Origin: Maritimibacter sp. 55A14
GTDB taxonomy: Bacteria > Pseudomonadota > Alphaproteobacteria > Rhodobacterales > Rhodobacteraceae
Length of the DNA stretch: 64,000 nt
Reading direction: 5' to 3'
NCBI RefSeq assembly: GCF_003122205.1
Contig: NZ_QEYE01000003.1
Span: 186,001-250,000, forward strand
This document shows, piece after piece, positions 49,069 to 57,889 of this stretch. Positions within the stretch are counted from its first letter, which is position 1; each line of letters starts with the position of its first letter. The notes below the pieces were generated by a model, which made no database searches, had not been told where the DNA came from, and saw nothing but the letters and a program-made list of their open reading frames with translations. The translations under genes and the position numbers were made by a program.

Positions 49069-50526
49069 CTAGCGCGCCGCGCCGATGCCGCGGCCCGCGT
49101 CATCCGGGGGCGGCAGTTTCGCGTGATGCGCGGCGATCTCGGCCAGCCTTGCGGCCACACCGTCCGCCGGGGGCGATGTGCGCCGCGTCTCCAGGCTGAC
49201 ATGCAGCAGCATGTGCTCGCCCGTGGCCAGCAGCCGCCCGTCCCCGGCGTGATATAATTCCTGGAAGAGATGCATCTTCTTGCCGCCGCCCTCCAGAAGG
49301 GTCGTCTCCACGCGGATCGGATCGCCGGCACGGGCCTCGCCCAGATGGCGCAGATGCGTCTCGGTGGTGAAATAGCTGCCGCCGGTGGCGACGTAATCGG
49401 CATCCACGCCGACCATTTCCATGAACCGGTCCGAGGCGCGGCTGAACGTCTCCAGATAACGGGCCTCGTTCATGTGGCCGTTATAGTCGGTCCAGTCGAG
49501 CGGTACGGTCAGCTCCATCGTGCGGATGGGGCGCGCCAGGTCGGCCTGAGAGAGATCGGGCGCACGCCGCCGGTCCTGTTCGTTGAGCAACGCGCCCACC
49601 CCCCAGTCGGCCCATTTCAGCGCCCGCATGATCGCCACGAGATTGCTGTCGCGGATGCGCTCCAGCTCCCGGATCGAATGCGCGCCCGACTGCGCGTCGG
49701 ACTGATCGGCGATCGTCTCCACCAACTCGTCGGTCAGGTCCGGCACGTCCATCAGCTTGGTCCAGGGCCATTCCAGGCAGGGGCCGAACTGGGCGATGAA
49801 ATGGCGCATTCCGGCCTCGCCCCCGGCGATGCGGAAGGTCTCGAACAGCCCCATCTGCGCCCAGCGCAAGCCGAAGCCGAAGCGGATCGCGTCGTCGATT
49901 TCTTCGGTGCTGGCGATCCCGTCCTTGACCAACCAGAGCCCCTCGCGCCAGACCGCCTCCATCAGCCGGTCGGCGATATGGGCGTCGATCTCGCGGCGCA
50001 GGTGCAAGGGCTTCATGCCGATCTCCGACAGGATATCCTTGGCGCAGGCGACCAGCGGCGCGGGGTTCGCGTCGGTCGTCACCAGTTCCACCAGCGGCAG
50101 CAGGTAGACGGGGTTGAAGGGATGGGCGACCATGATCTGCCCCGCCCGCGTGGCGCAACCCTGGAGCTGCGAGGGCCGGAAGCCCGAGGTGGAAGAGCCG
50201 ATCACCGCTTCCGGGTCGCCATGCGCCTGTATCTGCTGGAAGACCTTGCGCTTGAGCTCCAGCCGTTCCGGCACGCTTTCCTGGACCCAGGCCGCCCCCG
50301 CGACCGCCTCGGATATCGTTCCGTGAAGGCTCAACTTTCCCTCAGCCGGTCCGGAGACGGCCGATAGCCCCGGCGCGGCGCGGCGCGCATTGGCCAGCAC
50401 TTCGTCCAGCTTGCGCCCGGCCTCCGGGTCGGGGTCGAATACCCGGACGTCCCAACCCGCCGCCAGGAACCGCGCGGCCCAACCGCCGCCGATCACCCCG
50501 CCGCCAATGATTGCCGCCACGCTCAT
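49069..50526 (-). CDS. L-carnitine 3-dehydrogenase fused to a betainyl-CoA thioesterase
   Basis: The 485-residue protein has two parts. Residues 1-315 form a 3-hydroxyacyl-CoA-dehydrogenase-like enzyme (Rossmann IIGGGVIGGGWAARF, catalytic region MVAHPFNPVYLLPLVE) that oxidises carnitine to 3-dehydrocarnitine. From about 335 a hotdog thioesterase begins, with DWTDYNGHMNEARY (around 345-358). The corresponding Pseudomonas genes cdhA and cdhB are separate; fusions are known in other bacteria. The start overlaps the lipocalin stop by 4 bp. It is the last gene of the operon. Confidence 0.9.
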   Translation of the reverse strand: MSVAAIIGGGVIGGGWAARFLAAGWDVRVFDPDPEAGRKLDEVLANARRAAPGLSAVSGPAEGKLSLHGTISEAVAGAAWVQESVPERLELKRKVFQQIQAHGDPEAVIGSSTSGFRPSQLQGCATRAGQIMVAHPFNPVYLLPLVELVTTDANPAPLVACAKDILSEIGMKPLHLRREIDAHIADRLMEAVWREGLWLVKDGIASTEEIDDAIRFGFGLRWAQMGLFETFRIAGGEAGMRHFIAQFGPCLEWPWTKLMDVPDLTDELVETIADQSDAQSGAHSIRELERIRDSNLVAIMRALKWADWGVGALLNEQDRRRAPDLSQADLARPIRTMELTVPLDWTDYNGHMNEARYLETFSRASDRFMEMVGVDADYVATGGSYFTTETHLRHLGEARAGDPIRVETTLLEGGGKKMHLFQELYHAGDGRLLATGEHMLLHVSLETRRTSPPADGVAARLAEIAAHHAKLPPPDDAGRGIGAAR

Positions 50527-51017
50527 TGCGCAACCTCCCTCAGCATGTCCATGTCATAGCCGTACCATTGCAGGATTTCGCGGGCCGCCGCCATACGGTC
50601 CGGCGCGGAGCGCGGATCACGGTCGAGCACCAGCAGCCGGTCGCCGGAGCGCGTGCCCAGCACGGCGGTGCGGAAACCCTCATCGACCCAGAGCACGGCG
50701 AGCGGCGCGCCCTTCGGCGGGCGCAGCCAGCCAGTGCCGGTTTCCACCAGCCGTTCGCGGCGCAACTCGCGCCCGGCCAGCGACACACTGTGGATCAGCG
50801 CGCCCGGCACGGGACGGAAGCTGTGGCGGTAGGGCGGCAGTGGCGCGCCCGGCGCGGCGAAGCGCGCGACCTCATGCCAGTCGCCCGCGAAGGCGCGCGC
50901 GTCGAAACGCGTGGTGGCCCCGAAGGGTGCATCGGCATCGCGCGGGCCCGGCGCGGGCGCACAGGAGGCAAGCGCGAGCCCGAGACAGACCAGAGTCGCG
51001 CCGAAAAGGCGGCTCAC
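50523..51017 (-). CDS. Lipocalin-family lipoprotein
   Basis: This 164-residue lipoprotein (lipobox LALASC, Cys 19) has the lipocalin start FAGDWHEVARF and the later VLWVDEGFRTAVLGTRSGDRLLVL strands, as in bacterial Blc-like proteins. It is set between the two carnitine enzymes with 4-bp overlaps on both sides. It may bind an amphipathic ligand such as acyl-carnitine at the envelope; this role is inferred only from the operon. Confidence 0.82.
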   Translation of the reverse strand: MSRLFGATLVCLGLALASCAPAPGPRDADAPFGATTRFDARAFAGDWHEVARFAAPGAPLPPYRHSFRPVPGALIHSVSLAGRELRRERLVETGTGWLRPPKGAPLAVLWVDEGFRTAVLGTRSGDRLLVLDRDPRSAPDRMAAAREILQWYGYDMDMLREVAQ

Positions 51018-51925
51018 GCGGGATCCCGTTTGACCAACCCGAGGCGCTGCCGCACGGCATCCGGCCCGATCACCGAAGCGCCCAACCCCTCGATGATCCC
51101 CACCGCCTTTTCCACCAGTTGCGCGTTGGTCGCCAGAACGCCCTTCTCCAGAAAAAGGTTGTCCTCCAGCCCGACGCGCACATGCCCGCCGGCCAGCACG
51201 CTGGCCGCGACATAAGGCATCTGGTTGCGCCCCAGCCCGAAGGCCGAGAAGGTCCAGCCCGCGGGCACGTTGTTCACCATCGCCATGAAGGTGTTGAGAT
51301 CATCCGGCGCCCCCCAGGGCACGCCCATGCAAAGCTGCACCAGCGCCGGGGCCTCCAGCGCACCGTCGGCGACAAGCTGTTTGGCGTACCACAGATGGCC
51401 GGTGTCGAAGGCCTCGATCTCGGGCTTGACGCCCAACTCGGTCATCATCCGACCCATCGCCTGCAACATTCCCGGCGTGTTGACCATGACGTAATCGGCC
51501 TCGGCAAAATTCATCGTGCCGCAGTCGAGCGTGCAGATCTCCGGCCGGCACTGGCGCACATGCTCCAGCCGCTCGGCCGCACCGATCATGTCGGTTCCGG
51601 CCTCGCTGAGCGGCAGCGGCGCGTCGGTCGGCCCGAAGGTCACGTCGCCGCCCATCCCGGCGGTGAGGTTGAGCACCACGTCCACATCCGCGGCGCGGAT
51701 ACGCTCGGTCACTTCTCGGAAATGGGCCAGATTGCGCGAGGGTGCGCCGGTCTCCGGGTCGCGGACATGGCAATGGACCACCGCCGCCCCGGCGCGCGCC
51801 GCCTCGATCGCGCTGGTCGCGATCTCCTCGGGCGAGCGGGGCACGTGCGGGCTGCGGTCCTGCGTGCCGCCGGAGCCGGTGACGGCTGCGGTGATGAAGA
51901 CCTCGCGATTCATGGTCAGCGGCAT
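51014..51925 (-). CDS. BKACE-family 3-dehydrocarnitine cleavage enzyme
   Basis: This 303-residue TIM-barrel enzyme of the beta-keto acid cleavage (BKACE/Kce) family has zinc histidines in VVHCHVRDP and further conserved VLNLTAGMGGD, DTGHLW and HVRVGLEDNL. With acetyl-CoA it would cleave 3-dehydrocarnitine to betainyl-CoA and acetoacetate, which the fused thioesterase then turns into glycine betaine. GGAGG lies before ATG 51925. It is the first gene of the operon. Specificity is inferred from the neighbouring carnitine dehydrogenase. Confidence 0.88.
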   Translation of the reverse strand: MPLTMNREVFITAAVTGSGGTQDRSPHVPRSPEEIATSAIEAARAGAAVVHCHVRDPETGAPSRNLAHFREVTERIRAADVDVVLNLTAGMGGDVTFGPTDAPLPLSEAGTDMIGAAERLEHVRQCRPEICTLDCGTMNFAEADYVMVNTPGMLQAMGRMMTELGVKPEIEAFDTGHLWYAKQLVADGALEAPALVQLCMGVPWGAPDDLNTFMAMVNNVPAGWTFSAFGLGRNQMPYVAASVLAGGHVRVGLEDNLFLEKGVLATNAQLVEKAVGIIEGLGASVIGPDAVRQRLGLVKRDPA

Positions 51926-52013
51926 TCTGTCCTCCGGTCGTGGCATGGCTGCATCCGCGCCGACTATCCCGCGGCTTGCCCGTCCATGTTTTACGATTTA
52001 CGAAGTATAATTG

Positions 52014-52994
52014 ATGAATAAGGAAAATTCGATCTTCCGGGCCGGGGATACGGCGCTGCGGTTCGGTATCCTGGTCCTGTCGGACAGCAACACGCTGTCG
52101 CTGGCCGCGGTCGTGGACCCGCTGCGCGGCGCGAACCGGCGCGCGGGCGCGGAACTCTACCGCTGGCAAATACATTCCGCCGATGGCGCGCCGGTGCGGC
52201 TGACCTCGGGCATTTCCTTTCCCGCCCCCGCCCTGCCGGAACGGCCGGATTTCGATGTCCTCGTGGTCGTCGCGGGCTTCCGGCTGGACGAGCAGGCAAC
52301 CCGCCCCCTGCTGGCGCGGCTGCGCCGGATCGCGCCGCATCTCCGCGGGCTGGGTGGCGTCGATGGCGGTAGCTGGTTCCTGGCCCGCGCCGGCCTGCTC
52401 GACGGGCACACGGCCACGACGCACTGGGAGGATCTGGAGCTTTTCGCCACCCGCTTTCCCGCCGTGGACGTGGTGCGCGACCGCTACACGATCAGCGGGC
52501 GCTGCTTCACCACCGGCGGCGCGTCGCCCGCGCTCGACATGATGCTGCATCTGATCCGCGCGCGGCAGGGGCCGGAACTGGCGATGCGGGTGGCCGGCGC
52601 CTTCATCTACGACACCGTCCATCCCGGTCACGCACCGCAGAGCCTGGTGCCCGGCGCGCGGCTGGCGGAGACCGCGCCGCAGGTGGCGCGCGCCGTGGGG
52701 ATCATGGAAGACGCGCTGGAGGCGCCGCCGCCGATCGCCCGGATCGCCCGCGCCGTGGGGTTGAGCCCGCGCCACCTGGAGACCCGGTTTCGCCGCGCGC
52801 TCGGCACTACGCCGGGCGCGTTCTTCCTGGGGCTGCGCCTGGCGGAGGCGCGGCGCCTGCTGCTCGACACGGGGCTGCCGGTGCAGCAGGTCGCGCTGCG
52901 CACCGGCTTCGGCTCGCAGGCGGCCTTCGCGCGCGCCTTCCGCAACCGCTTCGGCATGTCCGCCAGCGCGCTGCGGCGGGTGCATTCGGGCTGA
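52014..52994 (+). CDS. GlxA-type AraC-family regulator (CdhR-like)
   Basis: This 326-residue regulator has an N-terminal DJ-1/PfpI-like domain (DVLVVVAGFRLDE) and a C-terminal AraC helix-turn-helix pair (ARIARAVGLSPRHLETRFRR and VALRTGFGSQAAFARAFRNR). It is divergent from the carnitine operon with a gap of about 90 bp, the place for both promoters. CdhR of Pseudomonas activates carnitine genes and has the same domain order. The ligand is likely carnitine or a related betaine. Confidence 0.85.
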   Translation: MNKENSIFRAGDTALRFGILVLSDSNTLSLAAVVDPLRGANRRAGAELYRWQIHSADGAPVRLTSGISFPAPALPERPDFDVLVVVAGFRLDEQATRPLLARLRRIAPHLRGLGGVDGGSWFLARAGLLDGHTATTHWEDLELFATRFPAVDVVRDRYTISGRCFTTGGASPALDMMLHLIRARQGPELAMRVAGAFIYDTVHPGHAPQSLVPGARLAETAPQVARAVGIMEDALEAPPPIARIARAVGLSPRHLETRFRRALGTTPGAFFLGLRLAEARRLLLDTGLPVQQVALRTGFGSQAAFARAFRNRFGMSASALRRVHSG

Positions 52995-53014
52995 CCCCGG
53001 CCGAGCGCGCCGGA

Positions 53015-54058
53015 TCAGTAGGGCATCGGATGGGCACGGTGCGTCGCGTCGATCTCGGCCAGCAGCTCCGGCGGCAGGTCCAGCCGCGCGGCGCCCAGCG
53101 CGCGGCGCAACTGCGCCACGCTCGTCGCGCCGAAGATCGCCGAGGCCGTGAAGGGCCGCCGCGCCGCCCAGGCCAGCGCCATCTGCACCGGGTCGAGATC
53201 GTGCTCCGCCGCCAGCGCCAGATAGGCCGAGATCGCCTCCCAGACGCGCGGCGTGATGCGCCCGCCCAGCGTCGGGTTGTAGACGCGCCGCGTGCCCTCG
53301 GGCGTGACATCGCCGGCGTATTTGCCGCTCAGAAGCCCCGCCGCGAGCGGCGAGAAGGCCAGCAGACCGACATCCTCATTGGCGCTCAACTCGGCCATGT
53401 CGGTATCGTAAAGCCGGCAGAGCAGCGAATATTCGTTCTGCACCGAGGCCACGCGCGGCGCACCATGCGCCTCGGCCGCGCGCAGCCATTGCATCGTGCC
53501 CCAGGCGCTCTCGTTGGAGAGCCCGAAATGGCGGATCTTGCCCGCCTGCACCAGCTCGGCCAGCGTCTCCGCAACCTCGGCCATATGGGCCGCCGTCTCG
53601 GCACGGTCCTGCCCGGACGGGTCGTAGTCCCAGTTTTGGCGGAACATGTAGCTGCCCCGGTTCGGCCAGTGGATCTGGTAGAGGTCGATATGATCGCAGC
53701 GCAGCCGCGACAGCGAGCCGTCCACCGCCTCCAGCACCGTGGCGCGCGAGACCGGCGCGCCGTCCCGCACTGCCTTGTTGCCCGCCCCGGAGACCTTGGT
53801 CGCGATCAGCAACTCGTCCCGGCGGCCTGACTTCGCCACCCAGTCGCCGATGATGCGCTCGCTCAGCCCGACGGTCTCGGCGCTGACCGGGTTGACGGGA
53901 TACATCTCGGCCGTGTCGAGCATGTTGATCCCGGCATCGAGCGCCATGTCGATCTGGGTATGGGCGTCCTCGGGCGGGGTCTGGGTGCCGAAGGTCATGG
54001 TGCCCAGGCAGAATTCGGATATCTGGAGGCCGGTGCGGCCCAACTCGTTCATGCGCAT
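53015..54058 (-). CDS. Aldo/keto reductase (Tas-like)
   Basis: This 347-residue TIM-barrel NADPH-dependent reductase begins MRMNELGRTGLQISEFCLG, with the catalytic Asp/Tyr in LDTAEMYP, Lys in LIATKVSG and His in IHWPNRG. The insert with VNPVSAETVG and SYMFRQNWDYD is characteristic of the Tas subgroup. Start 54058 has AAGGA upstream. Convergent with the CdhR gene. Substrate unknown. Confidence 0.87.
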   Translation of the reverse strand: MRMNELGRTGLQISEFCLGTMTFGTQTPPEDAHTQIDMALDAGINMLDTAEMYPVNPVSAETVGLSERIIGDWVAKSGRRDELLIATKVSGAGNKAVRDGAPVSRATVLEAVDGSLSRLRCDHIDLYQIHWPNRGSYMFRQNWDYDPSGQDRAETAAHMAEVAETLAELVQAGKIRHFGLSNESAWGTMQWLRAAEAHGAPRVASVQNEYSLLCRLYDTDMAELSANEDVGLLAFSPLAAGLLSGKYAGDVTPEGTRRVYNPTLGGRITPRVWEAISAYLALAAEHDLDPVQMALAWAARRPFTASAIFGATSVAQLRRALGAARLDLPPELLAEIDATHRAHPMPY

Positions 54059-54156
54059 CGCCGGTATCCTTCTTCGGTTTGCGGCGAGCCTAGAATCCAT
54101 GCGCGGAATGTCAAAGCCATATTGAGAACGTAAAGGGAACACGTTAGAGTCGTTCC

Positions 54157-54822
54157 ATGACACGCGACCTCATGCTCATCCGTGCGCCGCACCGTCCGCG
54201 GCCGGTCGTGCCGATCGTCGGCGGGGCGGGGAGCGGAACGGAAGGCCCGGCCGGATCGGAAGCCGGGGCCGACATGCCCGGCCTCGTCCTGGCGCGGGTG
54301 CATGAATTCTGCGGCCCCGCCCGGCGCACCCTGGCGCTGATGCTGGCGCGCGCGCTGCCCGGCACGGTGGTCTGGATCCGCCCCGCCTGGTCACCCGACC
54401 GGCTCAACCCCGACGGGGTGCGCGGGCTGATCGATCCGGCCCGGCTGCTCAACGTGACGCCGAAACGCCCCGAGGACCTGCTCTGGTCGATGGAGGAGGT
54501 GCTGCGCAGCGGGCAGGTCGCACTGGCCGTGGCGGAACTGCCCGAGCCCCCCGGCCTGACCCCGGTGCGCCGCCTGCAGCTTGCCTGCGAGACCGGGGCG
54601 GCGGAGGGCGCCCAGCGGCCGCTGGGCGTGCTGCTGCTGCCCGGTGCGGGCGGCGCGCCGGGGGTGGAGAGCCGCTGGCACCTCGCCCCGCGCCACAGCA
54701 TCGCCGCCACCCGCTGGCGGCTGGAGCGTCACCGCGCCCGCATGGCCCCGCCCCGTACCTGGGAGGTGGAGCGGCGCGGCCGCCGCCTGGTGCTGCGCGA
54801 CACCGCCACCGCGCCGGCGTGA
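54157..54822 (+). CDS. ImuA-like protein
   Basis: This 221-residue protein resembles the short ImuA/SulA-like RecA-fold proteins of alphaproteobacteria: ARVHEFCGPARRTLALMLA, VVWIRPAWSPDRLNPDGV, LWSMEEVLRSGQVALAVAEL and TPVRRLQLACETGA. In SOS mutasomes imuA is followed by imuB and dnaE2, but here neither is present. It may still serve a mutasome encoded elsewhere, or be an orphan. The divergent gap to the aldo/keto reductase is 98 bp; I see no clear LexA box. Confidence 0.68.
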   Translation: MTRDLMLIRAPHRPRPVVPIVGGAGSGTEGPAGSEAGADMPGLVLARVHEFCGPARRTLALMLARALPGTVVWIRPAWSPDRLNPDGVRGLIDPARLLNVTPKRPEDLLWSMEEVLRSGQVALAVAELPEPPGLTPVRRLQLACETGAAEGAQRPLGVLLLPGAGGAPGVESRWHLAPRHSIAATRWRLERHRARMAPPRTWEVERRGRRLVLRDTATAPA

Positions 54823-54845
54823 CGTCCGTCCGGGCCGGGCCGCGC

Positions 54846-55427
54846 TCAGACCTCGCTCCAGTCATGGACATGCACATCCGCCCCCGAATGCCCCCCCAGG
54901 ATCGTGACCGCCATCTGCTGCTTCTCGGGTGTGCCCGCGCGCACCCAGACCAGGATACCGCCATGCCGGATCTGGTTGGCGTAATACTCGCGATGCGCGC
55001 GCCCCGCCCGGCGTGCCAGCAGCGACCCGATCACCGCCCCCGGACTGCCGCCGATCGCGACCGCCGCAACCGAGGCCGCCAGCGTGCTGGCCGGTGTCAG
55101 CATCGCGGTCATGGCGATCGCCGATCCCAGGAAGAAGAAACCGCCCGCGATCGCGCCCTCCAACTCGCCCATCGCCTCCTCCGAGACGAATGCCGCCCGC
55201 GGGGCATCGGGATCGTCCTCCATATCCCCGGCGCGCCAGAACGCGTCGCCCAGTTTCCCTTCCAGTATCTCCTCGCGTGCGAGAACGCTGATGTCGAACC
55301 GGCTGAAGCCCGCGATCATCAGGTCGTAGATCGCCGCCTGCATGGCCTCGACCGAATGGAAAACCGCCACGGCCTCGGGCGTGTCGATATAGTGTTCGGG
55401 CTTTGCGCCCTCGGGGAGTTTCGTCAT
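54846..55427 (-). CDS. Hypothetical glycine-zipper membrane-associated protein
   Basis: The 193-residue protein begins at ATG 55427 (AAGGAGG upstream). The N-terminus (EAVAVFHSVEAMQAAIYDLM, FDISVLA) resembles general-stress proteins that bind small ligands. The central 50 residues are a Gly/Ala-rich hydrophobic hairpin (GFFFLGSAIAMTAML, GGSPGAVIGSLLA), and the end returns to a soluble strand with GILVWVRAGT. A role in envelope stress is a guess. Confidence 0.6.
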   Translation of the reverse strand: MTKLPEGAKPEHYIDTPEAVAVFHSVEAMQAAIYDLMIAGFSRFDISVLAREEILEGKLGDAFWRAGDMEDDPDAPRAAFVSEEAMGELEGAIAGGFFFLGSAIAMTAMLTPASTLAASVAAVAIGGSPGAVIGSLLARRAGRAHREYYANQIRHGGILVWVRAGTPEKQQMAVTILGGHSGADVHVHDWSEV

Positions 55428-55563
55428 GATCAACCTCCTTGCATCTGCGGGCCAGTCTATCCCGACGTCGCGGGCGCGCATTGATCCGCGTCATGTTGCT
55501 CGCTTGATCGGAACGGGTTTTGAGGCAATATCACGCCGCCACAACCCCAGCGGAGTGCGCCCG

Positions 55564-56562
55564 ATGCCCGATGACCCGACCGGCCTGCTCGACGACCGCC
55601 TGCGCGCTGGACGCATCGCGCTGGACCGTGTCCCGGTGATCGACCTCGGCCCGCTGCGCGCGGGCGGCGACACCGCGGCAATGGCCGCAGCCATCCGCCA
55701 TGCGTTGACCCATATCGGCTTCATGTATGTGCGCGGCCACGGCGTCCCGCGGGAGATTACCCGACGCGCCTATGCCGCGGCGCGCGATTTCTTCGCCCTG
55801 CCCGAGGCCGAGCGGATGGCGCTGCACATCACCGGCTCCGGCGCCGCCCTGCATGGCTATACCGAACGTTTCGGGGAAAACAACGACCCCGGCCGCACCA
55901 TCGACCTGAAGGAAATCTTCGACCTCGGCCGCGAGGCCGCAGACGGGTGCATTCGACCGTTCTTCGGCGCGACTCCCTGGCCGCCCGCGCTGCCCGGCTT
56001 CCGCACCGCGATGATGGCCCATCACGACGCGATGCTGGGCCTGGGGCGCGACGTAATGGCCGCGATCGCGCTGTCGCTGGAGCTTCCGCGGGATCATTTC
56101 GAACCCATGATGCAGGAGCCGATCAGCATCCAGCGCGTGCTGCACTACCCGCCACAGGTGGCAGTGCGCGACGACCGGATGATCGGGATCGGCGCACATA
56201 CCGATTACGGCTGCCTGACGGTGCTCAGCCAGGATGCCTCCGGCGGGCTTCAGGTGATGAACCGCGACGGACGCTGGATCGAGGCGCCGCCGATCCCCGA
56301 TACGTTCGTCATCAATATCGGCGACATGATGCAGCGGCTGACCAACGATCTCTATCTGGCCAACCTGCACCGCGTCATCAATGTCTCGGGCCGGGCGCGC
56401 TATTCGATGCCGTTCTTCTTCGATTTCGACCATGACACCGAGGTGGCGCCGATCGACGCCTGCACCGGCCCCGGCAACCCGCCGCGCTACGCCCCGGTGG
56501 TCTGCGGACGGCACAAATGGGCGCGCTACGCCGCCGCCTATCCGGATCTGGGTCGTGGCTGA
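55564..56562 (+). CDS. Isopenicillin-N-synthase-like 2-oxoglutarate/Fe(II) dioxygenase
   Basis: This 332-residue jelly-roll oxygenase has the N-terminal DIOX_N region (PVIDLGPLRAG and GFMYVRGHGVP) and the 2OG-FeII domain with iron ligands His and Asp in AHTDYGCLTVL and the second His in LHRVIN, plus RYSMPFFFD for cosubstrate. Such enzymes hydroxylate or desaturate small molecules. ATG 55564 was chosen from family length. It is followed by a GNAT gene 10 bp downstream. Substrate unknown. Confidence 0.87.
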   Translation: MPDDPTGLLDDRLRAGRIALDRVPVIDLGPLRAGGDTAAMAAAIRHALTHIGFMYVRGHGVPREITRRAYAAARDFFALPEAERMALHITGSGAALHGYTERFGENNDPGRTIDLKEIFDLGREAADGCIRPFFGATPWPPALPGFRTAMMAHHDAMLGLGRDVMAAIALSLELPRDHFEPMMQEPISIQRVLHYPPQVAVRDDRMIGIGAHTDYGCLTVLSQDASGGLQVMNRDGRWIEAPPIPDTFVINIGDMMQRLTNDLYLANLHRVINVSGRARYSMPFFFDFDHDTEVAPIDACTGPGNPPRYAPVVCGRHKWARYAAAYPDLGRG

Positions 56563-56572
56563 GGGCGCGGGC

Positions 56573-57061
56573 ATGGAAATCCGCCCCGCCACCCGCGTCG
56601 ATTGCGCCGAGATTGCCGCGCTCTGGGAACCGGTGATCCGCGACAGCGAGATCACCTTCAACAGCGCCGTGAAGACCGAGGCCGAGATTGCCGGGATGCT
56701 GGCCGAACGCCGGGCCGCCGGCCATGCCTTCCTGGTTGCGCGGCAGGACGGCCGGCTGATGGGCTTTGCGACCTACGCGCCGCTGCGTCCGGGCACCGGG
56801 TCGGCGCGCACCATGGAGCACACGATCATCCTGAACCCCGCCGCACAGGGCCGCGGCCTGGGACGGCTCATGATGGCCGCGCTCGAGGATCATGCCCGCG
56901 CGGCCGGCGTGCATGCGCTCTGGGCCGCGATCAGCCCGGCCAACCCGTCCGCCGTAGGCTTCCACGCGGCGCTGGGATTCACGCATGTCGCCACCCTGCC
57001 CGAGATCGGCTGGAAATTCGGCCGCTGGTACGACCTGATCCTTATGCGCAAGACGCTCTGA
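56573..57061 (+). CDS. GNAT N-acetyltransferase (phosphinothricin acetyltransferase-like)
   Basis: This 162-residue acetyltransferase has IRPATRVDCAEIAALWEPV at the start, the acetyl-CoA loop in AAQGRGLGRLMM and NPSAVGFHAALGF, and the closing WKFGRWYDLILM that is typical of the Pat/Bar and YncA-type enzymes acetylating methionine sulfone, sulfoximine or related amino acids. It lies 10 bp behind the oxygenase, probably in one transcript. Real substrate unknown. Confidence 0.85.
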   Translation: MEIRPATRVDCAEIAALWEPVIRDSEITFNSAVKTEAEIAGMLAERRAAGHAFLVARQDGRLMGFATYAPLRPGTGSARTMEHTIILNPAAQGRGLGRLMMAALEDHARAAGVHALWAAISPANPSAVGFHAALGFTHVATLPEIGWKFGRWYDLILMRKTL

Positions 57062-57198
57062 GCCCGCGCGGCGGACTCCGTCCCCGCGCAATCGGGGTGG
57101 GAGGAAAGGCCGCGGCGCGGATCGCGCCTCCGCCCGGTGACATCGCGCAGCGCCTGCGCTAACGTCTGTGCGCCGCGCAGCCCCGAGGAACGCCCGCC

Positions 57199-57882
57199 AT
57201 GTCGCTCTGGTCCAGAATAGCCGATGCCGTATCGGCCCTCGCCAAGGGCGAAAGCCTGTCGGAGGTATTCGGGCGGCTGCGCACGCCGCCGGAACGTTCG
57301 GTGGCGTTCGCGATCGCGGTGATCGCACTCGGCGCCAAGATGGCCAAGGCCGACGGCACCGTCACCCGCGACGAGGTGACGGCCTTCCGGCAGGTCTTCC
57401 ACATCCCGCCGGGGGAGGAGAAGAACGCCGCGCGGGTCTTCAACCTGGCGCGCCAGGACGTGACCGGCTTCCAGGACTACGCGCGCCGGATCGCGGCCAT
57501 GTTCGGAGCCGAGAGCCCGGTCCTGATCGACCTGATGGAAGGGCTCTTTCACATCGCAATGGCCGACGATCAGTACCACCCGAACGAGGATGCCTTCCTG
57601 CGCGAGGTGGCCCGCATCTTCGGGTTGGGCGATGCCTGTTTCCGCGCCCTGCGCGGCCGTTTCGTGCCCGATGCGCCGCAGGATCCCTATGACGTGCTGG
57701 GCGTGACCCGCGACATGCCGGTCGGAGAGATCCGTCAGGCCTGGCGCAAGGCGGTGCGCGACACCCATCCCGACCGGATGATCGCGCGCGGCGTGCCGGA
57801 GGAAGCGGTCAAGCTGGCCGAACGCCGCCTGGTCGCGATCAACCGCGCCTGGGAGGAGATCAGCACCGACCGGGCGGCTTGA
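57199..57882 (+). CDS. DjlA-like protein: TerB domain plus DnaJ domain
   Basis: The 227-residue protein has a TerB-like acidic helical domain (residues 30-145, with AVIALGAKMAKADG and HIAMADDQYHPNED) followed by a C-terminal J domain (about 162-225) with the HPD motif in RDTHPDRM. Unlike E. coli DjlA it has no membrane helix at the start. It should stimulate DnaK. It starts a run of plus-strand genes with the nuclease-like gene 7 bp further on. Confidence 0.88.
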   Translation: MSLWSRIADAVSALAKGESLSEVFGRLRTPPERSVAFAIAVIALGAKMAKADGTVTRDEVTAFRQVFHIPPGEEKNAARVFNLARQDVTGFQDYARRIAAMFGAESPVLIDLMEGLFHIAMADDQYHPNEDAFLREVARIFGLGDACFRALRGRFVPDAPQDPYDVLGVTRDMPVGEIRQAWRKAVRDTHPDRMIARGVPEEAVKLAERRLVAINRAWEEISTDRAA

Positions 57883-57889
57883 GGCCCCG

